Below, piece by piece: positions 33,950 through 44,945 of a stretch of DNA of 64,000 nucleotides. A program made the position numbers and the translations under genes. A model generated the notes under the pieces. The model was not told where the DNA came from. It made no database searches and saw nothing but the letters and a program-made list of their open reading frames with translations. The stretch spans positions 2,976,001 through 3,040,000 of the forward strand of contig NC_085925.1 in assembly GCF_035222485.1 (NCBI RefSeq), written 5' to 3'. Position 1 is the first letter of the stretch. Every line of letters begins with the position of its first letter. This DNA is from Podospora pseudoanserina. Lineage: Eukaryota > Ascomycota > Sordariomycetes > Sordariales > Podosporaceae.

Positions 33950-33960
33950 TTTGAGAACAT
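33802..33960 (-). other. Overlapping upstream ORF on the TBP-paralogue mRNA
   Basis: An ATG at 33960 lies 11 nt before the TBP-paralogue ATG, in a different frame (ATGTTCTCAAAATGG holds both). It opens 52 codons that overlap the first ~50 codons of the main frame and end at 33802. Scanning ribosomes that start there would miss the main start, so this could restrain expression. The peptide itself looks like a chance frame. Confidence 0.4.
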
Positions 33961-35005
33961 CTGTTGTGCTGTTACCTTGTTATGTTGAAACACTTACCGT
34001 ATCTGGCGGCGCTTGGTGAATGAGTTAGTAGGAGGTAGCCAGTTTATGGAGGCAGGCTGGGCGATGTTATATTTGATAGTCTTACTTCAAGACAAAGAGT
34101 CCGACATCAAGACAAATGAAGGACAATTTCATTGTCGAACACAAAGGCCCTCTGTCCACGCTGTGGGTCCAAATAGGACAATGCATTTGTTGAAATTTCT
34201 ATGGGCAGGTTTCGACCTGGAATTGTAGAGCAAAATCGGAGAAGCCTTAGTTGGATAATAGCGACGGTGTTTCGGGCAGGAGCTCGGGTAGGCATGCGAC
34301 CTGTGATGTAAACGGGCACTTCGGAAACTCTGGAAAGCTGGAAAGGCATGATGCCGGGAACTGGGAAATGGAGCAGTGAGGATCAACTAAGCGGTGGCCC
34401 GAGCTTCGTGGCGTGTCAAGTTATGGGGCATCAATCGACGAACTAGCCACCGGAACACCCCCCCCGATTTGCCAACGTCTCCATGGACTCGACATCAAAC
34501 ACAATGCAGTTTTCAAAACTCTTGACAGAGGATGATTGAACCTAATAAACTCTTTTACTCGCCGGCGCCGCCTTGTTTTTCAATCTATGAAGGATCGCCA
34601 AAGAAGAACGAAATGACGTGCATGATTGCCGTCTGGCCAACCCTCTCAGGCTCAGAGTGATGGCCCGAATTGACTTCGAGGCCGGCCCTTGAAACGTCAA
34701 CACCGAAGCGACTGCCTGCGCTTGACTTAGCTTGTTTCCCCGCATGTAAAGATGGGAGCTGCTAGCCAAACGTTCTGCTTAGCATTAGCACCCGCAGTCT
34801 CGAAGCCCGGCACGGGCATACGATGATGGCGATATCATCAATTTTGACCTCTGAAGACCCGCTGATGACGGAACAAAAACAGCAGGGCCCCCTCTTCATC
34901 ACCCAGACACCCACGGCACCATGTACAGCAACAGTCCAACCACTTTTTTAGCCGTTCGATAACATCCACGTTGCCCCTTGCCACAGCACAACGACACCGG
35001 CCGGG
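33950..35005. other. Divergent intergenic region
   Basis: It lies between the TBP paralogue (-) and the rightward gene at 35006. Short open frames show no coding character. The last 200 bp are C/A-rich as in fungal leaders. Confidence 0.45.
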
Positions 35006-36268
35006 ATGTCTCTGCTCGCCTTGTTCAGAAATCGAGATGCAAAAACCCCGACCGAATCACCTCCGGCCAGTGTGTCCAAGAAACGATTGAGGAAGAAATC
35101 TTTTGCTCGTCTCACAGAAAGAAACATCGAAGCTGTCCAGGAATTGAGCAGCCCCATGGGAAATCATGTCTCCTTCGAAAGCAACCCACGGTCCCAGCGT
35201 CACCCACGCGCTTCCGCCAACATCCCCGAGCTGCCATGCTTACCCATATATGAGACCTTGACACTGTCTATGGGACCTTCCAAGGCGCCATGCCATGGTG
35301 GCAGTGAAACGTCGTCAACGAAGGTCAAGGAAAAGCCGCGGCCTCTATCGAAATGTATGCCTCAGAATACCTCACGGGTTCACTTTCTCCCACAACAAGA
35401 GTCACCAACCTTCAAACTCGTCCCCAACATCCACCCAACGCTCACTCCGCAGCCAACTCCGAAATCCCTGGTTCACGACCGAGCTTCGATACTCGCTGAC
35501 TCGTATCGATCAATACTTCCCGACTTTGATGCCATGGAACAAATCATCGAATCGGAAGATAACCTCTCTCTGCCAAAGAGTCCCTCTGAACAATGCCCCC
35601 ATATTCCACTATACCGGCCCCCCACCAATCAGTCGGTATGCCGGCAATCAACAGTCGCCAAGCAAGTCATCGTTGAGGTGCCATCCTCACCTCAGCACCA
35701 CTCCTTCATTGCGCAGATAGATTCAGTCGTTGAGCTCCAGTCAGCAGCATCTTCATTTACCGTTGTGGAAAATAGCGAACGGAGTTCCGAAGAGGAGACC
35801 ACAGCGCCTGCCATTCCGCCTCAGGCTCCTCAACGGAAGGTTCAAGCCATCAACCAGAATCGTGCATTGCAACAGTCCCCGTCAGTCGCAGCGAGCAGTA
35901 ATCCTGCCTCCCCGAGGCGACCAAGGCCTCCTTCACCGTGGTTCAAGGTTACAAAAGGGGACAGCACCAAGAGCTCTCTGGCGTTGCAAATTTGCACGCA
36001 TATGCTCACTGACGAGCTGAAGAAGGCATTGTTTGCCCAACATGATGGTGTCGATGAGGATTCACAAGCTGCGAAGCTGCAGGTTTTGTTGTTGATCGAG
36101 GCTTATGAGGGTGTGATGGAGAGCTGTAAAGAGCAGCTTGCGCAGTCAGAGCAAGAGGGGAGCAATGTCGAAGTCAAACATGCTAGGGAGGCGGTGGAGA
36201 TTTTGGGGCATTGGTTGGATAGTTTGTATGAGATTTATGGCGAGGCCTTTGGAGGTGATGAGGACTAA
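35006..36268 (+). CDS. Conserved fungal protein, disordered with a helical C-terminal domain
   Basis: Single exon, 420 aa, ATG at 35006. Residues 1-310 are Ser/Pro-rich and mostly disordered, with an early basic patch (SKKRLRKKSFARLTERNIEA). Residues 320-420 form a predicted helical domain: SSLALQICTHMLTDELKKAL, KLQVLLLIEAYEGVMESCKE and AREAVEILGHWLDSLYEIYG. I recall similar C-terminal modules in uncharacterised sordariomycete proteins, but no functional name. There is no signal peptide or membrane segment. Pro-rich segments such as SPRRPRPPSPWFKVTKGDST could bind SH3/WW modules. Function unknown. Confidence 0.75.
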   Translation: MSLLALFRNRDAKTPTESPPASVSKKRLRKKSFARLTERNIEAVQELSSPMGNHVSFESNPRSQRHPRASANIPELPCLPIYETLTLSMGPSKAPCHGGSETSSTKVKEKPRPLSKCMPQNTSRVHFLPQQESPTFKLVPNIHPTLTPQPTPKSLVHDRASILADSYRSILPDFDAMEQIIESEDNLSLPKSPSEQCPHIPLYRPPTNQSVCRQSTVAKQVIVEVPSSPQHHSFIAQIDSVVELQSAASSFTVVENSERSSEEETTAPAIPPQAPQRKVQAINQNRALQQSPSVAASSNPASPRRPRPPSPWFKVTKGDSTKSSLALQICTHMLTDELKKALFAQHDGVDEDSQAAKLQVLLLIEAYEGVMESCKEQLAQSEQEGSNVEVKHAREAVEILGHWLDSLYEIYGEAFGGDED

Positions 36269-36650
36269 TGATGGTGGGTAATGATGGAGTGGTGATGCTT
36301 TTGATGGTAATGATGATCGATTTGTGGTGGTTCATGATGGAGATGGGAGGCTTTGTCCGGTTGCTTTCTCAATACACTAGGGTATGTAGGCGTTTGTTTG
36401 GTCATGGTATATCAGTAATAATTTTGTACATAGCGATCACATCTCAGCAACAAAGTTGACAGTACTCTTTATGAAGGATAAGCTCAATTAAAAGCAGAAG
36501 AGGTCATCGAAAACAGTGTTGCCCGTTTTGCCTTTGCCTTTGCAGCAGCGAGATGTGAGCATTTGGAAACACCCCGGCACCAGGAACATGCCAATACAAC
36601 ACGTCCAGGTTTTACTATCCAGAAGGTCCATGATGGAGTCTCTGCCAGGC
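36269..36650. other. Convergent intergenic region
   Basis: Contains 3' ends of the gene at 35006 (+) and the small gene at 36651 (-). The ATG/GATG-rich tract 36268-36350 is low complexity and not convincing as coding. Confidence 0.45.
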
Positions 36651-36848
36651 TCAAGTCTTCTCGGGGGGTCGCTCAATGCCCTCATCGACCTTCTTGCCGT
36701 CTCCGTATCCGCTCTTCTTGGGAGGCTCAAGGGCGCCACTTCTCTTGAGGGGTTCAAGAGCTCCGCTCCGTTTCGTAGGCTCCAGTGCGCCGCTTCGCTT
36801 GGGGGCTTCGATGGCCCCTGAATTTTTGCCGCGCTCAATGCTGAACAT
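36651..36848 (-). CDS. Small protein with 9-residue Lys-Arg-Ser-Gly-Ala-Leu-Glu-Pro repeats
   Basis: A 65-codon leftward frame starts MFSIERGKNSGAIEAPKRSG and contains three near-identical 9-residue units (KRSGALEPT, KRSGALEPL, KRSGALEPP), then the related KKSGYGDGKK and an end ERPPEKT. The units use different codons for the same residues (for example AAG CGA AGC GGC GCA CTG GAG, AAA CGG AGC GGA GCT CTT GAA, AAG AGA AGT GGC GCC CTT GAG). Amino acids are kept while synonymous sites differ, which is the mark of selection on the peptide rather than a recent DNA repeat. The 28-aa gene at 37727 shares the Lys-Lys/Gly/Glu pattern and the ERPPxKT end. Dibasic sites between units recall Kex2-processed precursors, but no signal peptide is present. 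Family unknown. Confidence 0.6.
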   Translation of the reverse strand: MFSIERGKNSGAIEAPKRSGALEPTKRSGALEPLKRSGALEPPKKSGYGDGKKVDEGIERPPEKT

Positions 36849-37726
36849 TGCTGGTTGTGCGGTCGTTGTTTCTGTTGGTGATTTAACTCGAGCTTTACTT
36901 GTGCGGTAGAAGATGTTGGGTTGCTTACGGGAAATATGATTTTGTGTCTGGACAGGTTGTAGACTTGTTTTGCTGTGATGGTTGAAGGTAGGGGTGTATA
37001 GAGGGGGAAAGGAGGGTTCATATACATGTTTTTTTGGTGGTCAGCCGCGGAGGCTCGGTCAGGAGGGTGCTTGAAGGCGAAACGGAAGCAGGCTCCAATG
37101 ATATTGGGGAAGTTTCGTGCTGTGGATGGTCGTACCAGGCCAGCAAGGTGTTACCGCTTCATGGACGTCCACAGAGTGTTGTGTGGTTTGGTGAAGTATG
37201 GACACGGGCGTAACGTGGGGCTGTGTGACGGATGTGATACTGTTAAGAGTTCGGATGCTAGGATATAGGTGTGCCGGGAGCCTCGTGGCAACAAGTCACC
37301 ACGCTGTCCTGTGCAAGTTGGGTATTAGGGATATCTAAGCTTACATGTACCACGTACAAAGCATTGAAGAAGGCAAGCAGAAAAAGAACAGGTTTTATTT
37401 GTCACATCTATGTAGCTACTTAGATATTCTTCAACATGAAGGAAGTTGGATATTAATGCACAGGGAAAGCTACAAGTATCACATACAAGCCATCGAATGG
37501 GGCAAGCAATGTAAAGTCATGTTTCGTTCCTAATGACTAGCTAGATAACCCTTACCAGAAAGCAAACTCAGATCCCAGCCACAGTCCAACTTGACCATCC
37601 ACACGAGCGGGAATCTGTCAGTTGTGGAACCTGGAATCGACGTGCCAGAAGCATAACCTCGGCGGACCGAGTTGCTGGGCTCCCCGTACAATACAGTGAA
37701 CATGACCATAATGAGTATGTAGGAGA
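36849..37726. other. Intergenic region with a ~125-bp tandem duplication
   Basis: The leader and promoter of the 36.65-kb small gene lie at the left. An imperfect tandem duplication occupies about 37317-37560 (separate entry). No other coding signal is visible. Confidence 0.45.
37317..37560. repeat. Imperfect tandem duplication, unit ~125 bp, two copies
   Basis: Two halves match at several spaced points: GTTGGGTATTA / GTTGGATATTA, ATGTACCACGTACAAAGCATTGA / AAGTATCACATACAAGCCATCGA, GGCAAGCAGAAAAAG / GGCAAGCAATGTAAAG. A frame across both reads YHVQSIEEGKQ and YHIQAIEWGKQ, so the repeat may once have been coding, or this may be chance. Confidence 0.5.
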
Positions 37727-37813
37727 TTACTTGGTCTTGACCGGCGGCCTCTCCGCGCCACCGTTGGGCTTTTTGGACTCAATGCTGCCATAAGGCTTCT
37801 TGGGCTCAGCCAT
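37727..37813 (-). CDS. 28-residue protein related to the 36.65-kb repeat peptide
   Basis: A leftward 29-codon frame (28 aa plus stop) from the ATG at 37813 begins MAEPKKPYGSIESKKP and ends GGAERPPVKTK. Its PKK-x-x-G-x-x-E units and ERPPVKT ending match the other small gene (PPKKSGYGDGKK...ERPPEKT). A second in-frame ATG at 37834 would add MHQHILK, but it lies only about 9 nt from the TATA element, so 37813 is more likely. The frame is preceded by a TATA box, which a random short ORF would rarely have. It is too short for ordinary gene finders. Function unknown; the composition (Lys, Pro, Gly, Glu) suggests a small disordered intracellular peptide. Confidence 0.5.
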   Translation of the reverse strand: MAEPKKPYGSIESKKPNGGAERPPVKTK

Positions 37814-38661
37814 TTTGAGAATGTGTTGATGCATGGGTTGGTATATAAGACAGGTGAGTTTCTTTGCGGGTGTCAGCAAGACCGGTGGCTGGTACTGGGA
37901 TAATGGATCAGTGTTGACGTACAGGTTTGAAACATAGGCGACTGGTTGATGATAGTTGTAAACTTTCTATGTGTGGGTAATGTTGAGTGAATCAGTTGGG
38001 AGGTCTAAGAGGGTGGAGAAGGGTGTATTATAGCCTCCCCTGAGCACCTTGATGACCTTCCTGTTAACGTGAACGGAAAATGCTGAGCTATGGTGCGAGC
38101 TTAATACATGTTGTATTTAGACTGAGCATCGATTTGTTTTATGATGGCCCTATAATCCGCGAACATCCGCACTGTGATTTTCAGACTGATTCGGTCGGTG
38201 GCTATCGAAACCTCCTCGAGAAAGCCGAAAAGATGTCGATATTCTGGCTATATGTGATGGGATAAGATCGTGATACTAACAAGGAAATCCTGCGCCAATT
38301 CTTCTTCTGGTGAGTGATAGCGAATGATACAACTGTCACGAAATTGGCGAGGTCAGCCACGCTGGCAATAGAAACAAGTCATCGAGCAAGCGTCCTCGAT
38401 ATATATTTGCAATTGAAACTGGGGATCCAATTGAACGCCTGATGAACCTGCGTGGCATTGCGTAAGGTATCTACCTACCTACATAAGCATCCAAGGTAAT
38501 CCCTCTGCAAGGTAGACATGGAGCAGGCACACCCCGCCTTGAGCCGGTGCATCCTACCTAAGGTGGCATCGCTTTCTTGCCCATTGACCCGACCACCCAG
38601 ATGCTTTCTTATCCATCACCATCGTGTGGCTATTTTATCAAGTCAGACTTCATCCATCTCC
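37814..38661. other. Intergenic region
   Basis: Promoter side of the 28-residue gene and 5' flank of the HeLo fossil. No further feature recognised. Confidence 0.45.
37842..37848 (-). promoter_or_regulatory. TATA box of the 28-residue gene
   Basis: TTATATA (TATATAA on the + strand) lies about 30 nt upstream of the ATG at 37813, so transcription would begin very close to the start codon. Confidence 0.4.
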
Positions 38662-39640
38662 ATGACAGAGACTGCAGGGCTTGTTGTCGGCACGCTTGCC
38701 CTGGTTGGTGTCTTCAACGATTGCCTGGAGATGATGTCCAACATATCCGCGCTTCGCTCCGTGAAAATGACGGAAAACTCCTCAACACCAAGCTCGATCT
38801 TGAAAAGACATTGTTGCTATAATGGGCTCACAGGGTTCGATTGCTCCGGCCAGATTGTGACCCACGACTGAACAGGACCGAGACCAAGGAGACTGTTGGA
38901 AAGGCTCTCGGAGCAATGAGCTGCTTGTTCGAGACTTCTGAGGGGTTGAACTCACGATATGGTCTACGTGAAAAGCGGCCAGATTCAGGTTATCAGGCCC
39001 TTCCTCCAGCAAACGAGATAAGCGAGAGAAAGAAACTAGCCTTTGGGCAAGCCTTCAACACGCTACGGACCGGACCAAAGAAAACTCGTAGCGACAAAGG
39101 CAGCAATGAAGCAGGAAAAGGTGTCTCGGCATTATCAAAGTTGGTAAGGGTGGCTGTTGACAAGGACAAATTCGGGAGTTTGATCGATGACATCTCCTAT
39201 TTCATTGCCAAGCTCAACGAACTCCTACCACCGACGCTCACTTTGCTTTCCAGCATGGCTCTTGAGAATATAAGCAGTAGCGGCATGACCACAGCGGCTA
39301 TTGAGCGTGTGGCCCATCTCAAATTACCCCACAGGGCAGTTCTTGAGGGCGAGTTGGTGGCTGCTGCGAAGGTTACAATGGCGACTGGAGACATTGCTTA
39401 GTCGAGTTGTTTCTCAAGCTGAGCGTGGACAAGGACAAACTCATGGATGAGACGCGAACAAATCAAAATCGGTGGTAAGATATTCCGCTGCGCGAGGCGC
39501 TTGTGGATGCTCATGCAGATGAAGAGTTGAAGCAGTGGCAGTGGGACATATTAAGCCGGCTGTTCGAGTCGAAGATGGGCTCTGACAACCCTGATCCCCC
39601 AGGAATTCTTCCGACCTCAGAGCTGGAGTAGGAAGTGAAG
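38662..39640 (+). pseudogene. Fossil of a HeLo-domain (HET-S-like) gene
   Basis: The N-terminus (MTETAGLVVGTLALVGVFND) is the classic HeLo-domain opening, seen in Podospora HET-S and relatives as a GIVAGALNVAGLFNN-type sequence. Downstream segments match the family order: a helix ending in DPRLNRTETKETVGKALGAM, LFETSEGLNSRYGLREKR, and a long helical part with SLIDDISYFIAKLNELLPPT. HeLo domains insert in membranes and execute cell death in fungal nonself recognition. The copy is broken, with about three or four breaks, and the C-terminal region beyond the domain is hard to trace. Much sequence is still readable, so the loss is probably not ancient. I see no prion-forming motif or adjacent NLR partner. 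Confidence 0.7.
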
Positions 39641-40672
39641 GACCTGATAAGCTAGGTACCTGTCTTCAGTAGACAGCAATCACATTTGCCAGGAGTGTCG
39701 GTGTCCAGCAACACCAGTGAGGAATTACGAGTGGCTAAAGGGCCCATTCACGAGAACCAGGACTTGAGTGAACTCGGTTGGGAGAGGTTGAGAGACCGCA
39801 AAGATGTGACGGCTGACAAAGACATAATGGATGGCTAGCCATATAGACGGTGGACGCTGAGGTAATGAGCTAGAATATACTTGGTCTCATTTCAACTTAT
39901 GGTTCTGCAGTTTGTCAGTTTTGAGGTCTTGCCAAAGAGACCTTTACTATTCACGTACACCTAATCGAGCGATCTCGTATTGCGACTGAGTTGAATCCTT
40001 CGATGCAACCCAAGCGAATCACAGCATCTTTACCTACCTGAGCTGAGCTTCAATGACGTCGTTGTCGAGGCAAATCCGATCAAACCAATAATGTGCGTAG
40101 AGTGTTGGCGATGGTTTTGAAGACCGCCCCGAGGCAAGCAAAAAGAGAAAGATTCCCTGACTGGACCGTGGTCTTCTGTTCAGCGGCACGGGTAGCAGAT
40201 GCCGTGGGGGTGTGTGAAGTTCACGCTATGCGCAGGGCAGGGCGGGCAGGGGGCCGCGCGGCCTTTTCTCTCAAGGTGCGCAACACGAAAGATTTTTGGC
40301 TTATAGTGAGTCCAGAAGGCGCATAGTATACCACAAAGCCGTGCATGAAGGCCTGAGTCATCACGATGCGACCTGAATTTCCTGGAGAATGCAAAATGAA
40401 GTGGGATCATGAAGAGCCAAGCAAGAAAGTGGCCTCTGTTTTGATGCCAAGAACTGCGCCCCTTGTTCCAATTTCCCGCTCCACACACAAGGACCACACA
40501 GATCTGGAAACTCAGAATCGCTGCCTGCTTGGACGAGTGGATTCCAAGAGGTTGGAAATATTCTCTTCAAAACAACGCTGTCGCCTCGAACTTTCAGTTT
40601 TCTGAACTTTTCTTCGACGACCACTCGTTTTCTGTCACTCGCTTGCATATCACTCGCTTTAAACACTTTGCC
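39641..40672. other. Intergenic region
   Basis: About 1 kb between the HeLo fossil and the GH76 gene. The C/T- and A-rich last 150 bp form the promoter/leader of the latter. Remnants of the fossil's tail may extend slightly into it. Confidence 0.45.
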
Positions 40673-42212
40673 ATGAAGCAAGGGGCTTTGTCACTGGCCG
40701 TCCTGTCGGGCGCTGTCAGCACCGCGCGGGCAGCTCTGAATGTGGATTTTGGATCTACAGGTACGTCGCCGCCCCTGTATCGGCAAGCCCAGAGCTCCAC
40801 AACACCAACTTACGCCTCGCCGTACTAGATTCGATCAAAGCTGCAGCCAAAGATGTGGCTTTCGACGCCCTGTCGTACTACAAGGGAAACGAGTCAGGCG
40901 AGATTCCCGGGCTGCTTGGAGATGAACCATTTCAGGGTGGGAAATACTACTGGTGGTCCGGCTCAGTTCAGTGGTCAACCTTGATCGACTACTGGTATTA
41001 TACCGGGGATGATTCGTACAACAGCGTCGTTTCCCAGGGTCTGCTCCACCAGCGCGGACCTAACAATGACTTCATGCCTCCCAATGCCACTGCCTCCATC
41101 TCCAATGACGACCAAGGCTTCTGGGGCATTGCGGCCATGCAGGCGGCTGAGTTGGACTTTCCAACTTCTTCAATCGACTGGGCCAGCTTGTCTCGCAACG
41201 TTTGGACTACCCAAGTCCGGCGCTTTCAGCAGGAAGAAAAGGATGAAACCTGCGACGGTGGTCTGCGCTGGCAAATCCCGCCAACCAATGTTGGATTTGA
41301 CTACAAGAACACCATCAGCAATGCCGCGTTCATCAACCTCGGAGCCCGCCTGGGTCGCTGGACTGGCAATGCCACTTATGTTGAATGGGCTGATCGCGCG
41401 TGGACCTGGTTGACCGACATTGGGTTCTTGACGGAAGACTTCAGCGCCTACGATGGCGCCCATGTCGGGGCCAACTGCACAGATATCAACAAGGCGGAGT
41501 TCTCTTACAGCGCTGGTCTTCTTCTTCAAAGTGCCGCGTTCCTTTATAACCAGGTATGGAAACTATTCCTGGTGTGTCCGGCATGTACTTACTGACACTT
41601 TTGTTTCGATAGACCACGGGCGATGACCAGAAGCGCTGGCGCGATCGAGTCACCGGTCTTACCAAGACGATCCTCGACAAGTTCTTTGAGGAGGGCTATC
41701 ATTACGAAATCGCTTGCGAAGGCCGTGATGACGCTTGCACCCCCGACATGCTCTTCTTCAAGGGCATGGTCACTCGCAACCTTGCATCAACGGTTCAGCT
41801 CGCTCCCTTCACCAAAGACGCCATCTCCAAGGTTCTCAAGACCAACGCCGAGGCCGCAGTCAAGACTTGCACCGGTGGTGACAACAACCGCCAGTGCAGC
41901 TTCAGCTGGGCCAAGGGCAAGTTCCACAACGAGACTGACATTCCTAGCCAGTTGAACACGCTGTCTGCTTTGACTGTGCTGCTGCAGGATGAGGTCTCCC
42001 AGAAGGGCATTGCTACCAATGCCACTTCCAACCCCGACGGCGGCTCTGATGGAGGAAACGGTTCTGGCTCTAACGGAAATGGCAACGGTAACGGTAACGG
42101 ACAGGGACAGAACGGCAATGGCAATGGAAATGGTGATGGTGGTTCCGCCGGTACTACGACTCGTGTGACCGTCGGTGTGCTGGTTGCTGGCTTGTTTGCT
42201 GCCCTGTTGTAA
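40673..42212 (+). CDS. GPI-anchored GH76 mannosidase of the DFG5/DCW1 type
   Basis: Three exons: 40673-40760, 40829-41553 and 41613-42212 (470 aa). The signal peptide is MKQGALSLAVLSGAVSTARA. The GH76 (alpha-1,6-mannanase-like) domain covers about residues 30-410 with WWSGSVQWSTLIDYWYYTGD, the catalytic Asp pair in SISNDDQGFWGIAA, CDGGLRWQI, FINLGARLGRWTGN and the late CTPDMLFFKGMVTRNLA. A Gly/Asn/Ser-rich linker (GNGNGNGNGQGQ and similar) follows, then a terminal hydrophobic segment (VTVGVLVAGLFAALL) for GPI attachment. In yeast and Neurospora, DFG5/DCW1 proteins cross-link GPI-glycoproteins into the cell wall by acting on mannan. Length and architecture are typical. Fungi carry several paralogues, so I do not assign DFG5 or DCW1 specifically. 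Confidence 0.95.
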
Positions 42213-43305
42213 GCTGATGCGGCTCAGCCGATGTGCTGGACTCGGAAAATCTAAAGCCTTGATAAAGAATTGAAGCCTGCACCAGGCACTTTGGATAATG
42301 TTGTCAGGTTGTTGTCGCGCTGATCGTCAATGGCTCCAATGATGTTGACCAAAAACATGTCTTGTCAAGGTGCGCTGTACCCCGCAAAGAAGCTGCAGAA
42401 TTAAAATTTGACCTGCTTGATGACCGTTCACTATCAACAGCAGGAAGAAATGCCACCCAGGTCGTTTCATTGTATGTTTTGTTCCACCAAATCATTGCTG
42501 TCGTCAATTGAACACGCCAGCCAAGAATCCAAGACCGCCTCTCAGCTTGGCCGCGGCTACTCCCGACGACATGCCTTGGCACAACACATCTGGGGATGTG
42601 CCAAAAGGTGGGAGTTGAAGCACATTTAAGCATCCGATAGCCCGATCAATTCCCCGGATTTTTGAATGTCAATTGCCGATGACGTTGACAGAATTTTCAC
42701 CCCAATCGCCGCAATGCGACGCTGTCCCCGGCTGGCGCTGTTAAACAGTGGCGGAAATCTACCGATCTTTTCAACGCTCAGGGACGGCTTACACATGAGT
42801 TGCCTAAAATGGTCACCAGTCGCCCACGATTTGCGGGGGAGTGGGTCACCCTCCAGTTCACAAAACAAGATGTTCGCAGACGGACACCTCCTATCGGCCC
42901 TACCGGCAATGCTTCTCAGGGACTTTTCTCAACGGCTAGCTCACCGCAACCTTCAACCAGCTGGCCGACAGGGTCCTCGCCCCGCCGGCTATCAACCGGT
43001 GTCGGTCCCTGGCGTTGAATGAATGATCACTTTGGGGTTTTTGACCCGGTGTCCAAATGACGAGCGCCTCGGTTGCCACCTACCTCGCTGATATCAGAGA
43101 TTAAATATGCGACATCAGCGCGGGTTGTCCCTCAAACCCCGCAAGCGGTTCGACATTCCGGTTCAACCTTGTCTTACCGGTCCCTCATTGTTATCTCTGC
43201 AACCCTTCCTCCCTTCTTCGATCGCCCTTCTTTTCTGTCGCAAATCTGGACGGCAAGACATCGCGGCCCGGGACGACAGCTGCCTCTGTTTGGCAGCAAC
43301 GCAAA
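42213..43305. other. Intergenic region
   Basis: Holds the 3' end of the GH76 gene and promoter of the next MFS gene. Short frames on both strands look like chance. No repeat. Confidence 0.45.
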
Positions 43306-44945
43306 ATGGCCGACGAAAGGAGACCCGCGGATCCGCCATTAAGATCCCAATCACCGCGCCCAATAACGGATAGCAAATCATCACCCTCACCACCCCCTTC
43401 CGACAAGGTCTCCTCGCCATCACCACCCCATACCATGACCCCCGAACGGCGCACCATCGTGGAGAAATCCCTCAAGCGCAAACTCGACACCCGCTGCTCC
43501 CTGTTCGTCCTGATCTACATCATGAACTACCTCGACAGGAACAACATTGCTGCCGCCCGCCTCCGCGGCCTCCAAGACGATCTGTCACTCGACGACCAGC
43601 AGTACGCTACTTGCCTCAGTATTCTCTACGTGGGGTATATCCTCATGCAGATACCCTCCAACATCGTCATCAATCTCATTTCTCGACCATCACTCTACAT
43701 CGCCGTTGTGATGCTCGTCTGGGGCTTGATCTCGACATTGACAGGTATAGTCACTAACTTCTCTGGCATGGTCGGGACGAGATTCCTACTGGGATTTGTG
43801 GAAGCGGCGTTTTTGCCTGGGGCGTTATTGATTTTGAGTAAATGGTACACGAGAAAGGAATTGACGACGAGGAACGCCATTCTTTTCTGCGGCAATCTCA
43901 TCAGTAACGCTTTCTCGGCATTGATTGCCGCCGGGGTGCTATCCAACATGCAAGGAGTCCTAGGGCACGCAGCATGGAGGTGGCTGTTCTGGATCGAAGG
44001 CGGGTTGACCATGGCTGTTGCCATCAGCGCGGCGTTTATCCTTCCTGATCTTCCGACAAACACTAGGGGTTTTACGGAGGAGGAGCTGTATGTTGCGCAG
44101 CTGAGAATGACAGAAGACGTTGGCGAAGAGGACAAGGATGCAGAGGGGCAGAAAATCTTTGATGGATTTTTTATGATGGTGAGGGATTGGAAGGTTTACG
44201 TCATGATGCTGGCTTTTACGGCCTATACGGTCGGGTTGAGCTTTAATGCGTTTTTCCCGAGCTTGACACAGACATTGGGGTTTAGCTATGTGCCGACGCT
44301 GTTGATGAGCAGTCCGCCTTGGGCGTTTGCTTGTGCGGTTACGTTGGTGGTTTGTTGGCATTCGGATCGGACGCAAGAGAAGGTGAGTTTTTGATGTTTT
44401 ATTATTCCCCGGTTTTTCAGGGACGGCTTACTGACGTGAGATAGTTCTGGCATATCACGCTACCCATGGTTGGTGGCCTTGTGGGCTTCCTCATTTGCAT
44501 GGTCACGCTCAACACGGCAGCTCGATATGTCGCTTTGTTTCTCCAAGCATCTTCCTACGCCGGGTTCGTCGTGTTTTACTCGTGGATCTCGTCTTCTTTC
44601 CCACGACCACCTGCCAAACGCGCTGTGGCTCTCGCTGCTATCAACGCCTTCAGCCAGCTGGGCAATGTGGCTGGGATGTATGTCTGGGACTTGAAGGAGG
44701 ATGGTTACAGGAAGAGCTATGGTATTGTCACGTCTATGTTTGGTGCTGCGATCTTCGGGTGTTGGGTGTTTAGAACTATCTTGGCGAGGTTGAACAGGCA
44801 GATGGAGAGGGAGGAGGCGACGGCTGTTGCGGAGGGGAGAGTACCAGCTGGTGAGAAGGGTGAGGGTGTGGTGACTGGCAGTGAGACGGAAGATGGAGGT
44901 GTTGTTGGACCGAGGGTGGTGAGGCCGTTTAGGTATTTGCTGTGA
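43306..44945 (+). CDS. MFS transporter of the anion:cation symporter (Dal5-like) family
   Basis: Two exons, 43306-44382 and 44445-44945 (525 aa), with intron GTGAGT...GATAG. A hydrophilic Pro/Ser-rich N-terminus of about 55 residues precedes LDTRCSLFVLIYIMNYLDRN, the ACS-family helix 1 with its D-R-N-N-I-A-A-A-R motif. Further marks are QYATCLSILYVGYILMQIPS, FLLGFVEAAFLPGALLILSK and RWLFWIEGGLTMAVAISAAF. Twelve helices are accounted for. Fungal relatives move allantoate, nicotinic acid, pantothenate, biotin precursors or other organic anions with protons; the substrate is not readable here. The tail is Glu/Gly-rich. Confidence 0.93.

Noticed and set aside
36268-36459. Met/Val-rich 63-codon frame after the 35-kb gene
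   Set aside because: Low-complexity ATG/GATG repetition in a 3' flank, unlike the small peptides nearby.
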